Assembly (NCBI GenBank): GCA_040772885.1
Contig: JAXGXF010000006.1
Coordinates: forward strand, 124,001-188,000
Direction of reading: 5' to 3'
Length of the DNA stretch: 64,000 nt
Origin: Pullichristensenella sp002068815
GTDB lineage: Bacteria; Bacillota; Clostridia; Christensenellales; Aristaeellaceae
How positions within the stretch are numbered: position 1 is the first letter of the stretch; every line of letters begins with the position of its first letter. The notes under the pieces are model-generated. The model did not search any database and was not told the origin of the DNA. It worked only from the letters and a program-made list of their open reading frames with translations. This document shows, in pieces, positions 9,444-16,967 of this stretch. The translations under genes and the position numbers were made by a program.

Positions 9444-10718
9444 ATGGCAAACTGCGCGATTGTCGGCATCAACTGGGGGGACGAGGGCAAGGGCCGCATG
9501 GTCGACTACCTTGCGAAGCGGTACGAAGTCGTGGTGCGCTATCAGGGCGGCAACAACGCCGGGCACACCGTGATCAACGAATACGGCAAGTTCGCGCTGA
9601 ACCTCCTGCCCAGCGGCGTGTTCCAGCCGGGGACCGTGAATCTGCTCGGCTCCGGGACCGTCGTCGACCCGAAGCACCTCGTCGGCGAGATCGCGAAGCT
9701 CCGCGAGCGCGGCGTCCGGATCACTGCGGAGAACCTCAAAATCTCCGACCGCGCGGCGCTCGTGCTGCCGATCCACCCGCTGCAGGATCAGTGGGAGGAG
9801 AAGCGGCTCGGCAAGGACCACTACGGCTCGACGCTGCGCGGCATCAGCCCGATCTACGGCGACAAGTATATGAAAAAGGCGATCCGGATCGGCGACGTCA
9901 AGTACCCCGAGGCGCTCGAAAAGCACCTTCGGCGGCTGATCGACTGGAAAAACGACGTGATCGTGCCCGGCTACGGCGCGCAGAAGCTCGACTTCGACGA
10001 AATGCTCTCGTGGATTCACACGCATTGCGACCCGCTGATCCCCTATATCTGCGACGCGGGCGAGCTGCTCGAGCGCGCGCAAGCCGACGGAAAGAACATT
10101 TTGTTCGAGGCGCAGCTCGGCGCGCTGCGCGACATCGACTACGGCATCTACCCGTTCACGAGCTCTTCCTCGCCGCTGGCCGCGTACGCGCCGGTCGGCT
10201 GCGGGCTGCCGAGCCTGAAGGTCGACGCGGTCGTCGGCGTCGCGAAGGCGTACTCGACCTGCGTCGGCGAGGGGCCGTTCGTCGGCGAATTGTCCGGCGA
10301 GGCGGCGCAGCTTCTGCGCGAGGCGGGCGCGGAGTACGGCGCGGCGACCGGCCGCCCGCGCAGGGTCGCGTGGATGGACCTCGTCGCGACGCGCTACGGG
10401 ACGGTGCTGCAGGGCGCGACGGAGCTCGCGCTGACGAAGCTCGACGTGCTCTCGTACCTCGACGAGATTCCGGTCTGCATCGCCTACGAGCGGGACGGCA
10501 GGCGGCTCGACCGCTTCCCGTTCACGCCCGAGCTCGACCGGTGCGAGCCGGTCTACGAGGTGCTGCCCGGCTGGAAGGCGGATATCTCCGGCTGCCGCGA
10601 ATTCGAGGAGCTTCCCGAGGCCGCGCGCGAGTACGTCGAGTTCATCGAAAAAGCCGTCAAGTGCCCGATCCGCTATGTGTCGGTCGGGGCGGAAAGAGAC
10701 AGTTTAATCATCCGGTAA
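9444..10718 (+). CDS. purA: Adenylosuccinate synthetase
   Basis: Condenses IMP with aspartate using GTP to form adenylosuccinate, the first committed step to AMP. The 424-residue length is normal. The N-terminal loop INWGDEGKGRMVDYLAK holds the catalytic Asp of GDEGKG, followed by QGGNNAGHTV with the catalytic His. Further marks are GSGTVVDP, STLRGISPIY and VGEGPFVGE near the GTP-binding region. The ATG at 9444 follows AAAGGA; the much longer open frame upstream runs back through hemW and is spurious. purB follows 15 bases later, giving both enzymes of the IMP-to-AMP branch in one operon behind a PurBox pair. Confidence 0.96.
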   Translation: MANCAIVGINWGDEGKGRMVDYLAKRYEVVVRYQGGNNAGHTVINEYGKFALNLLPSGVFQPGTVNLLGSGTVVDPKHLVGEIAKLRERGVRITAENLKISDRAALVLPIHPLQDQWEEKRLGKDHYGSTLRGISPIYGDKYMKKAIRIGDVKYPEALEKHLRRLIDWKNDVIVPGYGAQKLDFDEMLSWIHTHCDPLIPYICDAGELLERAQADGKNILFEAQLGALRDIDYGIYPFTSSSSPLAAYAPVGCGLPSLKVDAVVGVAKAYSTCVGEGPFVGELSGEAAQLLREAGAEYGAATGRPRRVAWMDLVATRYGTVLQGATELALTKLDVLSYLDEIPVCIAYERDGRRLDRFPFTPELDRCEPVYEVLPGWKADISGCREFEELPEAAREYVEFIEKAVKCPIRYVSVGAERDSLIIR

Positions 10719-10733
10719 AGCGGGGGAATTTCC

Positions 10734-12158
10734 ATGCGCGACAGCTACGAATCGCCGCTCAACAGCCGCTACGCGAGCCGGGAGATGCAGAAGATCTTCT
10801 CGCCCGACCGCAAGTTCTCGACCTGGCGCAGGCTCTGGGTCGCGCTCGCCGAGGGCGAGATGGAGATGGGCCTGCCCGTGACGAAAGCGCAGGTCGAGGA
10901 GCTCCGGGAGCACATCTTTGACATCGACTACGAGGCCGCGGCCCGTTACGAGGAGCGCACGCGCCACGACGTGATGGCGCACGTGCTCGCCTACGCCGAT
11001 GCGTGCCCCGGCGCGCGCGGCGTGATCCACTTGGGCGCGACGTCCTGCTACGTGACCGACAACGCCGACATTTTGATGCTGAACGACGCGCTCGCGCTCG
11101 TCCGCAAAAAGCTCGCCGAGGTGTTGAGAAGGCTGCGCGCGTTCGCGTGGGAACACCGCGCGCTCCCGACGCTCGGCTACACGCACCTGCAGCCCGCGCA
11201 ATTGACGACGGTCGGCAAGCGCGCGACGCTCTGGATGCAGGACCTTTTGATGGACCTCGAAGGCATCGACTTCGCGCGGAAGTCGCTGAAATTGCTCGGA
11301 AATCGCGGCGCGACCGGCACGCAGGAGAGCTTTTTGAAGCTGTTCGACGGCGACGGGCAGAAGGTCGACGAGCTCGAAAAGCGGATCGCCGCAAAGCTCG
11401 GGTTCGAGAAGTGCTTCGACGTCACCGGCCAGACCTACCCCCGCAAGCTCGACAGCCGCGTGCTCGCGGCGCTCTCCGGCATCGCCGAGAGCGCGTACAA
11501 GTTCGCGCAGGATTTGCGGCTCCTGCAGTCGTTCCGCGAGGTCGAGGAGCCGTTCGAGTCCGGCCAGATCGGCTCGTCCGCGATGGCCTACAAGCGAAAC
11601 CCGATGCGCTCCGAGCGCATCTGCGCGCTCGCCCGGCACGTAATGGCGCTTTTGCAGGACGCGCAGATGACCGCCGCGACGCAGTGGTTCGAGCGCACGC
11701 TCGACGACAGCGCGAACCGCCGCCTTTCGCTGCCCGAGGCGTTCCTGGCGACCGACGCCGTGCTCGAATTGTACGCGAACATCGCCTCCGGCATGGTCGT
11801 CTACCCGGCGATGATCGGGAAGCGCGTGCGCGAGAACCTGCCGTTCATGGCGACCGAGCAGATACTGATGGAGGGCGTTCGGCTCGGCGGCGACCGGCAG
11901 AAGCTGCACGAAGCGATCCGCGTCCACTCGCAGGCCGCGGCCGCCAGGATGAAGGGCGAGGGGCTCGAGAGCGACCTGATGGACAGGCTCGCTTCCGACC
12001 CGGCGATCCCGCTGGACCTCGCGGCGCTTTCCGACCTGCTCGATCCCCAAAACTACACCGGCCGCGCGGCGGAGCAGGTCGAGGCGTTTCTCAAAAACAC
12101 CGTCGATCCCGCGCTCGGGGCGCAGCCGGGGATAGAGATCGGGGAGATCAGATTATAG
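10734..12158 (+). CDS. purB: Adenylosuccinate lyase
   Basis: Fumarase/aspartase-superfamily lyase that cleaves adenylosuccinate to AMP and fumarate, and SAICAR to AICAR. At 474 residues it belongs to the longer form found in Clostridia and eukaryotes. The superfamily signature is SSAMAYKRNPMRSE. Other conserved stretches are TRHDVMAHV, HLGATSCYVTDNAD and TLGYTHLQPAQLTT. The start at 10734 is preceded by GCGGGGGA. The last 11 bases overlap the end of the convergent mgtE-like gene, and there is no terminator between them. Confidence 0.96.
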   Translation: MRDSYESPLNSRYASREMQKIFSPDRKFSTWRRLWVALAEGEMEMGLPVTKAQVEELREHIFDIDYEAAARYEERTRHDVMAHVLAYADACPGARGVIHLGATSCYVTDNADILMLNDALALVRKKLAEVLRRLRAFAWEHRALPTLGYTHLQPAQLTTVGKRATLWMQDLLMDLEGIDFARKSLKLLGNRGATGTQESFLKLFDGDGQKVDELEKRIAAKLGFEKCFDVTGQTYPRKLDSRVLAALSGIAESAYKFAQDLRLLQSFREVEEPFESGQIGSSAMAYKRNPMRSERICALARHVMALLQDAQMTAATQWFERTLDDSANRRLSLPEAFLATDAVLELYANIASGMVVYPAMIGKRVRENLPFMATEQILMEGVRLGGDRQKLHEAIRVHSQAAAARMKGEGLESDLMDRLASDPAIPLDLAALSDLLDPQNYTGRAAEQVEAFLKNTVDPALGAQPGIEIGEIRL

Positions 12159-13134
12159 TCGTCGCGATCGAGAACATGATGATCAGCGCGCATACGTCCG
12201 CAACGGTCGAGATCAGCGGCCCCGCCATCAGCGCGGGGTCGAGCTTTACCGCGTGCGCGAGCATCGGGAGCACGCAGCCGAGTATGTTCGCGATCGTCAC
12301 CGTCAGAAGCAGCGACAGCGCCACGACCATCGCGGACATCGGCGTCGCGCCGAAGATCAGCATCGTGATCCCGAAGTGGACGGCGCCGAGCCCCGCGCCG
12401 CAAAGAAGCCCTATGCGGACCTCCTTCCAGAGCACCTCCCACAGCATCGAGAGCGTCAGTTCGCCCAGCGCGATTGCGCGGATGATCATCGTCGAGGATT
12501 GCGAGCCGCAGTCGCCGCCCGCGTCCATCAGAAGCGGCATGCTGCTGACGACGAGGATTCCCAGCGCGCCCGAGGTCAGCAAAAACCCCTGGTAGCCCTG
12601 GATCACGCGCTCGCACAAAAGCGACGAGAGCAGGAGGACCACGAGCCACGGGATGCGGTGCATCGCCAGCATCCAGGCCGACGAGGTCGCGTAGCTCTCC
12701 TCCGAGGGCAGCATGCCGGCCATCCTCTCGAAGTCCTCGGTGTTCTCCTCCTCGATGACGTCGACGATGCTGTTGACGCCGATCGCGCCGACGAGCAGAC
12801 CGTCCTCGTCCGTCACCGGCAGCGACATCAGGTCGTATTTGCGCACGAGCTTCGCCGCGTGCTGCTGGTCGTCCGCCACGCTCACCGACATCACGTTCGC
12901 GTCCATCAGCGATTCGACCGGCGCGTCGTCCTTCGCAAACAGCAGCGTCTTCAGGTCCAGCGCGCCGATCAGACGGTCGTCCGCGTCGGTCACGTAGATC
13001 GTGTACATCGCGTCGCTGTCGAGCCCCGAAGCACGCAGCTCCAGCAGCCCCTCGCGCGCGGTCGTCCCGGCGCTCAGCCGGACGAATTCGGGCGTCATGA
13101 TCTCGCCCGCGGTGTTCCGGATCGTCTCGGGCAT
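12148..13134 (-). CDS. MgtE-like magnesium transporter lacking the N-terminal gating domain
   Basis: A 328-residue membrane protein with two CBS domains (about residues 1-125) and a five-helix MgtE-type membrane domain. In known MgtE the membrane domain forms an Mg2+ channel gated by the cytoplasmic N and CBS domains. Conserved features are AGGDCGSQSS in the first half, and LDPALMAGPLISTVADV in the last helix with the pore Asp. The usual ~130-residue N domain is absent. That is not a start-site error: MPETIRN at 13134 has AAAGGAG 8 bases upstream, and only six more residues are open to a GTG at 13152. A ~390-base leader with its own promoter precedes it. Magnesium is the likely ion; cobalt or another divalent is possible. 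Confidence 0.85.
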   Translation of the reverse strand: MPETIRNTAGEIMTPEFVRLSAGTTAREGLLELRASGLDSDAMYTIYVTDADDRLIGALDLKTLLFAKDDAPVESLMDANVMSVSVADDQQHAAKLVRKYDLMSLPVTDEDGLLVGAIGVNSIVDVIEEENTEDFERMAGMLPSEESYATSSAWMLAMHRIPWLVVLLLSSLLCERVIQGYQGFLLTSGALGILVVSSMPLLMDAGGDCGSQSSTMIIRAIALGELTLSMLWEVLWKEVRIGLLCGAGLGAVHFGITMLIFGATPMSAMVVALSLLLTVTIANILGCVLPMLAHAVKLDPALMAGPLISTVADVCALIIMFSIATTII

Positions 13135-13274
13135 TTCCCCCACTCCTTTCACAATGCAAAGCAGACGCTGCCCATTTTGGGGCAGAGCCCTTTTGCTGAT
13201 GTGGAAGTGTTATGGAAATGGAGCGGGCGGCCGGCGCAAAGCCCCGGCTCTATGAAATCCCCGCAAGGAGAACT

Positions 13275-13337
13275 TCAGCGGACCGGCGCGGCCGACCCGA
13301 CTGCATTCCAACTACTTCCGCCGCCAGCGTCGTCCAC
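13275..13337 (-). CDS. Possible 20-residue leader ORF upstream of mgtE-like gene
   Basis: On the minus strand GTG at 13337 lies 8 bases after AGGAGG and opens a 20-codon frame (VDDAGGGSSWNAVGSAAPVR) ending in TGA at 13275. The ribosome site is as good as those of real genes nearby, and there is no annotated gene here. It could be a leader peptide acting on the downstream transporter, or chance in GC-rich DNA. Nothing in the peptide suggests a function. Confidence 0.25.
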   Translation of the reverse strand: MDDAGGGSSWNAVGSAAPVR

Positions 13338-13390
13338 CGAGTCCACCTCCTAGAAAGTTATTGCACCCTATAACACGAATTCCCGGCCAT

Positions 13391-13515
13391 GAATGCGTCG
13401 TCGCGCCGGATCTTTTCCCGTCCCGCTGTGTCGCCCTCCGCTCAACGTAGCTCCGCTACGCCTCGCTCCGGCTCCTAGCGGGACAGAAAAACCTCTCGCC
13501 GCTTTGGACGCATTC
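13391..13515 (-). repeat. Dispersed structured element, copy A
   Basis: A 125-base element with three nested inverted repeats: outer arms GAATGCGTC / GACGCATTC (13391-13399, 13507-13515), inner arms GTCCCGCT / AGCGGGAC (13420-13427, 13477-13484) extended by TTTT/AAAA, and a central hairpin CGTAGC-TCC-GCTACG (13446-13460). Its 47-base core (13430-13476) matches copy B (60635-60681) at 45 positions, and a 15-base block (13493-13507) is identical to 60699-60713. It is shown on the minus strand because it begins a few bases after a minus-strand promoter and leads into the mgtE-like gene. Confidence 0.8.
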
Positions 13516-13530
13516 CTGTCCATCATTCGT

Positions 13531-13559
13531 ATTATAGTCTCGTTCTGCTCTTATGTCAA
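13531..13559 (-). promoter_or_regulatory. Consensus sigma-A promoter reading into structured element A and mgtE
   Basis: On the minus strand TTGACA (13559-13554) and TATAAT (13536-13531) are 17 bases apart, a perfect consensus. It overlaps the end of rluD (stop at 13556-13558) and fires away from it, so its only target is the leader and the mgtE-like gene. Confidence 0.85.
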
Positions 13560-14473
13560 TCCGCCCGGAGCCTGTTGCGCCAGATTTTAAACCGCTCCTC
13601 CGGCTCGGCCTCGAAGCGCATGCGCTCGCCGGTCGTCGGGTGGATAAAGCCGATGACCCCGGCGTGCAAAAGCTGCCCGCCCTTGACCGGGAACGGGGAT
13701 TTTTTCGGCCCGTAGGCGGGGTCGCCGAGCACCGGGTGGCCGATCGAGGCCAGGTGCACGCGAATCTGGTGCGTGCGCCCGGTCTCGAGCCCGCACTCGA
13801 TGAGCGCCGCGCCCCGGAGCGGCTCGAGCACGGCCCAGTGCGTCACCGCCTCGCGCCCGTCTAAGCGGATGGCCATTTTCTTGCGGTCGGTCGGGTGGCG
13901 GCCGACCGGCGCGGAGACGGTGCCGGCCTCCTCGCGGAAATTCCCGATCACGATCGCGAGGTATCTGCGCTCGACGGTGTGCGCCTTGATCTGCGCGGCG
14001 AGCGACACGTGGCTAAGGTCGTTCTTCGCGACGAGCAGCAGCCCCGAGGTGTCCTTGTCGATCCGGTGGACGATGCCCGGGCGAATTTCGCCGCCGATGC
14101 CGGAGAGCCCGGAGAGCTTATGGAGCAGCGCGTTCACGAGCGTGCCGCCCGGGTTTCCCGCCGCCGGGTGCACGACCATGCCGGAGGGCTTGTACACGAC
14201 CGCGAGGTCCCTGTCCTCGTAGAGCACGTCGAGCGCGATGTCCTCGGCCTCGGCCCTCGCGGGCGCGGCGTCGGGGACCGTCAGCTCGACCTCGTCCCGC
14301 GCGCGCAGCTTCACGCCCGCCTTCCGCGCGGGCTCGCCGTTGACGAGCGCGCGCCCCTCGGCGATCAGCGAGGAGATGCGCGAGCGCGTGAGGCCGCAGC
14401 GGTCCGCTATGTAGGCGTCGAGCCGGGCGCCGGAGTCGGCGGCGTCGACCGTCCAGGAGAGCTTTTCAGCCAT
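13556..14473 (-). CDS. RluA/RluD-family 23S rRNA pseudouridine synthase (YlyB-like)
   Basis: A 305-residue enzyme converting uridine to pseudouridine in rRNA. It has an N-terminal S4 RNA-binding domain (LDAYIADRCGLTRSRISSLI) and a catalytic domain with HRIDKDTSGLLLVAK, whose Asp is the catalytic residue. The C-terminal part has the family stretch GRTHQIRVHLASIGHPVLGD. It overlaps the end of lspA by 8 bases. lspA followed by this gene is a widespread Firmicutes pairing (lspA-ylyB). Which uridines are modified cannot be told from sequence. Confidence 0.92.
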   Translation of the reverse strand: MAEKLSWTVDAADSGARLDAYIADRCGLTRSRISSLIAEGRALVNGEPARKAGVKLRARDEVELTVPDAAPARAEAEDIALDVLYEDRDLAVVYKPSGMVVHPAAGNPGGTLVNALLHKLSGLSGIGGEIRPGIVHRIDKDTSGLLLVAKNDLSHVSLAAQIKAHTVERRYLAIVIGNFREEAGTVSAPVGRHPTDRKKMAIRLDGREAVTHWAVLEPLRGAALIECGLETGRTHQIRVHLASIGHPVLGDPAYGPKKSPFPVKGGQLLHAGVIGFIHPTTGERMRFEAEPEERFKIWRNRLRAD

Positions 14474-14906
14474 GCGCGCGCCTCCGATCCGCCCGCGTGA
14501 CCGCGAGCACGCACAGCGCGCAGCCGGCGAGTATCGACACGTCGGCCATGTTGAACACCGGGAAGCGCACGAAGTCGAACTCGAGGAAGTCGATCACGAA
14601 GCCGTAGCGCAGCCGGTCGTACAGGTTCGAGAGCCCGCCCGCGAGCACGAGCCACAGCCCCGCGCGCGCGGCCTTCGGCATGTTCGGATACCGGAACAGG
14701 CAGAAGGCGACGGCCGCGTTCAGGATCAGCACGACCGCGGCGATCAGCCCCGTCCGCCCGTAGAATAGCCCGAACGACGCGCCGTAGTTCTCGACGCCGC
14801 GGAAGTTCAGTATGCCCGGCACCGCGCGCACCGTGTCCGCAAGCCCCGTCGACCAGACCTTCGTCAACCGGTCGATCAAGATGACGATCGGCATAAGCCA
14901 GATCAT
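14466..14906 (-). CDS. lspA: Signal peptidase II (prolipoprotein signal peptidase)
   Basis: Membrane aspartyl protease that cleaves signal peptides of lipoproteins after Lgt has modified them. The 146 residues form four membrane helices. The two catalytic aspartates lie in LSNLYDRLRYGFVIDFLEF and in FNMADVSILAG, with the conserved VENYGASFG stretch before them. I place the start at ATG 14906, one base after the upstream stop; the frame extends to 14936 but those residues overlap the preceding gene. No strong ribosome site precedes it, which suggests coupled translation. lgt, the preceding step in the pathway, is 4.7 kb away at 19674. Confidence 0.93.
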   Translation of the reverse strand: MIWLMPIVILIDRLTKVWSTGLADTVRAVPGILNFRGVENYGASFGLFYGRTGLIAAVVLILNAAVAFCLFRYPNMPKAARAGLWLVLAGGLSNLYDRLRYGFVIDFLEFDFVRFPVFNMADVSILAGCALCVLAVTRADRRRAHG

Positions 14907-14907
14907 G

Positions 14908-15180
14908 CTACATCTTTGCCTGAATCGCATGCACAACCTCCGCGAGGAACCCGCCGATCAGCGGGATGTTCTCCACCACAATGTTCCGGATGATGATCGC
15001 GACGAGCGCGCCCAGCATCGCGACGCCGAGCGTGATGCCGAATCCGCGCAGTATCCCCTGCAGAAGGCTGTCGATGATCAGCCGCTTCCGGTCGCAGACA
15101 TACCGCATGTATTCCTCCAGCCGCATCCTCTCGAGCGAGCCGGCGATCTTTTCGAGACGCTCCACCAACCGTTCGTCCAT
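14908..15180 (-). CDS. DUF5665 small membrane protein
   Basis: A 90-residue protein with an N-terminal amphipathic stretch (RLEKIAGSLERMRLEEYMRYVCDRKRLI) and one membrane helix (about residues 46-68). The layout and the conserved middle (rL-eYv.-... LL.-..-GI.RG.G...G) match DUF5665 proteins of Firmicutes, whose role is unknown. Its stop lies one base before the lspA start, so the two are co-translated. It begins after the terminator of divIVA, about 100 bases downstream of it. Confidence 0.78.
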   Translation of the reverse strand: MDERLVERLEKIAGSLERMRLEEYMRYVCDRKRLIIDSLLQGILRGFGITLGVAMLGALVAIIIRNIVVENIPLIGGFLAEVVHAIQAKM

Positions 15181-15232
15181 CCGCGCGCCCCCTTCTTCCA
15201 GAATTTTACCCTGGGGGGGACGGGCGTATACT

Positions 15233-15263
15233 CCAAAAACGCCCTGCCCGCAGGCAAGGCGTT
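15233..15263 (-). terminator. Rho-independent terminator after divIVA
   Basis: On the minus strand an 11-bp stem (15263-15253 with 15248-15238, one G-U pair) closes a 4-base loop and is followed directly by TTTTTGG. It separates the divIVA-end cluster from DUF5665-lspA-rluD. Confidence 0.85.
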
Positions 15264-15288
15264 CCGGATCGGGCGCTACAGTCCTTAA

Positions 15289-15834
15289 TCAGTCAAACAA
15301 GGATTCCGTATCCTTGAGGATCTTCACCTGTCCTTCGACGAGGCGGCGGAACGCGGTGCGGTAGCCGGAGATCGACTTGCGGATGCCTTCGGCCTCGGCC
15401 TTGACGGTTTCCGCCTCGGCCTTCGCGCTCGCGGCGATCTGGGCGGCCTGTTCCTCGGCGGCGGAGACGAGCTGCTGCGCCTTCTTGCGCGCGTCGGCGA
15501 CGGTGTCGTCGGCGATGCGCTGCGCGCCGATCAGGGTGTCGCGCATCGCAAGCTCGAGGTTTTTGAAATAGCTCGGCTCGTCGTAGGCGGGATCGCCGCT
15601 CGGGGCGGCGGGCGCCGGGGCGACGGGCGCCGGGGCCGGCTCCTGCGCAAACAGCGGGGCGGGGGCGGACTCCGCGGCCTTCAGCTTCTCGGCGAGGGCC
15701 ATGTTTTCCCGGATCAGAACGCTAAGCTGGTCGGCGATCTGGTCGAGAAAATCATCGACCTCCTCGACCATATAGCCGTCGCGCTTCTGGCGGCTGAACT
15801 CTTTTTCCTGAATATCTTTCACACTGATCGGCAT
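15289..15834 (-). CDS. divIVA: DivIVA-domain division/polarity protein
   Basis: Coiled-coil protein that binds curved membrane at the septum and poles and guides division or wall growth. The 181 residues start with the DivIVA membrane-binding module (DIQEKEFSRQKRDGYMVEEVDDFLDQI), followed by a coiled coil, an Ala/Pro-rich linker (residues about 62-80) and a second long coiled coil. It is at the end of the hlyD-like/yggS/sepF/yggT/ylmH run, where divIVA sits in many Firmicutes, and is followed by a terminator. Confidence 0.92.
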   Translation of the reverse strand: MPISVKDIQEKEFSRQKRDGYMVEEVDDFLDQIADQLSVLIRENMALAEKLKAAESAPAPLFAQEPAPAPVAPAPAAPSGDPAYDEPSYFKNLELAMRDTLIGAQRIADDTVADARKKAQQLVSAAEEQAAQIAASAKAEAETVKAEAEGIRKSISGYRTAFRRLVEGQVKILKDTESLFD

Positions 15835-15936
15835 GTTCTCTCTTCCTTTCGTAGCTAGAAGTGCACAGGTGCTCTGCTTCGATATTCGGCAATGCCGGAA
15901 GAAATCCTCCCTGCGCGCCGAAAAGTTGAATTTTCT

Positions 15937-16671
15937 TCACTTTCCGAACATGAAGATGCGCACGCCGAGCCGCCCCTTGCGGGTCTCGCCGGTGATCTCG
16001 GCGAGCTTGAACCGTCCGTAGCCGCGCGCGGAGACGATGTCGCCCGCCGAGAGCTTCGCGTCCGGCCGCGGGTTGACTTCGTGGTTCACCTTGACGAGCT
16101 CCGACGCGATCAATTTCTGCGCGGCCTCGCGGGACAGGTGAAGCGCCGAGGCGACGAGCGCGTCGAGCCGCTCGGACGCGACCGTCCTGTACGAGATTGC
16201 GCCCCCGGGCTCCGGCGCCTCGAAGTCGCCCGCGTCGCGCTCGATTTCGAGCCGGACGCGCCCGGCGGACTCGAGGTTCAGGAGCACGTAGTCCGCGACG
16301 TCCCGGTGGACGAACGCGAGCGCGTGGTCGGAAAGCACCGCGATGTCCCCGAGCGACGCGCGCACGATGCCCAGCGCCATGATCGCGCCGAGTATGTCCC
16401 GGTGGCCGGGCGAGCCGTACCTCGGGTTCCACGAGAGCCTGAGCCGCTCGATCGGCCAATTTCCCGGCTCGTCCGTGTAAAACGCGGCGACGCGCCTCTC
16501 CGCGCCCGGGTATCCGCCGAAGAAGTCCACCTGGCAGCCGGCGGCGTTCGCGGCGGCCCGGGCGGCGACTTCCAAGGGGGGCTCGAGGAAGCGCGTGTGC
16601 GCGGGCTCGCCCGTGCGCGATGCGCGCAGCGCCAGCTCCCGAAGCCGCTTCTCGCCGAGGTCCCCGTCCAT
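15937..16671 (-). CDS. ylmH: YlmH-family S4-domain RNA-binding protein
   Basis: A 244-residue protein with an N-terminal YlmH domain (FFGGYPGAERRVAAFY) and a C-terminal S4 RNA-binding domain (SERLDALVASALHLSREAAQKLI, then VNHEVN). YlmH homologues are associated with ribosome quality control and with the division cluster. The start codon at 16671 overlaps the yggT stop (TGATG), fixing the start; the longer open frame upstream is spurious. It ends about 100 bases before divIVA, leaving room for a separate divIVA control region, but I could not identify a clear promoter there. Confidence 0.92.
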   Translation of the reverse strand: MDGDLGEKRLRELALRASRTGEPAHTRFLEPPLEVAARAAANAAGCQVDFFGGYPGAERRVAAFYTDEPGNWPIERLRLSWNPRYGSPGHRDILGAIMALGIVRASLGDIAVLSDHALAFVHRDVADYVLLNLESAGRVRLEIERDAGDFEAPEPGGAISYRTVASERLDALVASALHLSREAAQKLIASELVKVNHEVNPRPDAKLSAGDIVSARGYGRFKLAEITGETRKGRLGVRIFMFGK

Positions 16672-16964
16672 CACAGCCCCATCGGGAAGAAGACCCGCCA
16701 GTAGAGCATCCAGAGCAGCTCGTTCGCGATCGATATGCCGATCACCGAGAACCAGATCGTGAAGTCGATCGGCAGCCCCGTGCGCCGCATCACCCACATC
16801 GCCGGGCGGCGAAACGGCACGACGAACGGGTAGACGAACTTCGCGAGCAATTGCATCAGCCGGTTGTTGAACCGAAGAAGCGTCAGGAGCCAGTACGCGA
16901 GGATCGCGGTTCGAACGACCCAGAGGAAGATATCGACCGTCCGGAACACGGCGTACATCGTCAT
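16671..16964 (-). CDS. YggT-family membrane protein
   Basis: A 97-residue protein with two membrane helices (residues about 8-27 and 70-90) joined by a basic linker with FVYPFVVPFRRPA, the YggT family hallmark. YggT (YlmG) proteins are small integral membrane proteins of the division cluster with a loosely defined role in division or osmotic tolerance. It lies 3 bases after sepF and overlaps ylmH by one base. Confidence 0.92.
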   Translation of the reverse strand: MTMYAVFRTVDIFLWVVRTAILAYWLLTLLRFNNRLMQLLAKFVYPFVVPFRRPAMWVMRRTGLPIDFTIWFSVIGISIANELLWMLYWRVFFPMGL

Positions 16965-16967
16965 CGG

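Larger units (their letters stand above)
13135..13524 (-). other. Long structured 5' leader of the mgtE-like gene
   Basis: Minus-strand transcription from the promoter at 13531-13559 would give about 390 bases of leader. From 5' to 3' it contains the structured repeat (13515-13391), a 5-bp hairpin (GTTAT/ATAAC, 13374-13357), a possible small ORF (13337-13275), and two mutually exclusive hairpins near the ribosome site. The first of these is GGGC-TCT-GCCC (13190-13180); the second is CTGCCC with GGGCAG (13185-13168). I looked for the M-box (ykoK) Mg2+ riboswitch and do not recognise its conserved segments. Regulation by Mg2+ is inference. Confidence 0.5.

Noticed and set aside
13135..13390. 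M-box (ykoK) Mg2+ riboswitch in the mgtE leader
   Set aside because: The conserved M-box segments (for example the AGGUGAGGCUCC-like block) are not visible in the minus-strand RNA. The leader is reported as unclassified instead.
15840..15936. Palindrome GCACCTGTGC-like region before divIVA as a promoter/operator
   Set aside because: No -10/-35 pair with acceptable spacing was found; divIVA may be read from the upstream cluster promoter.
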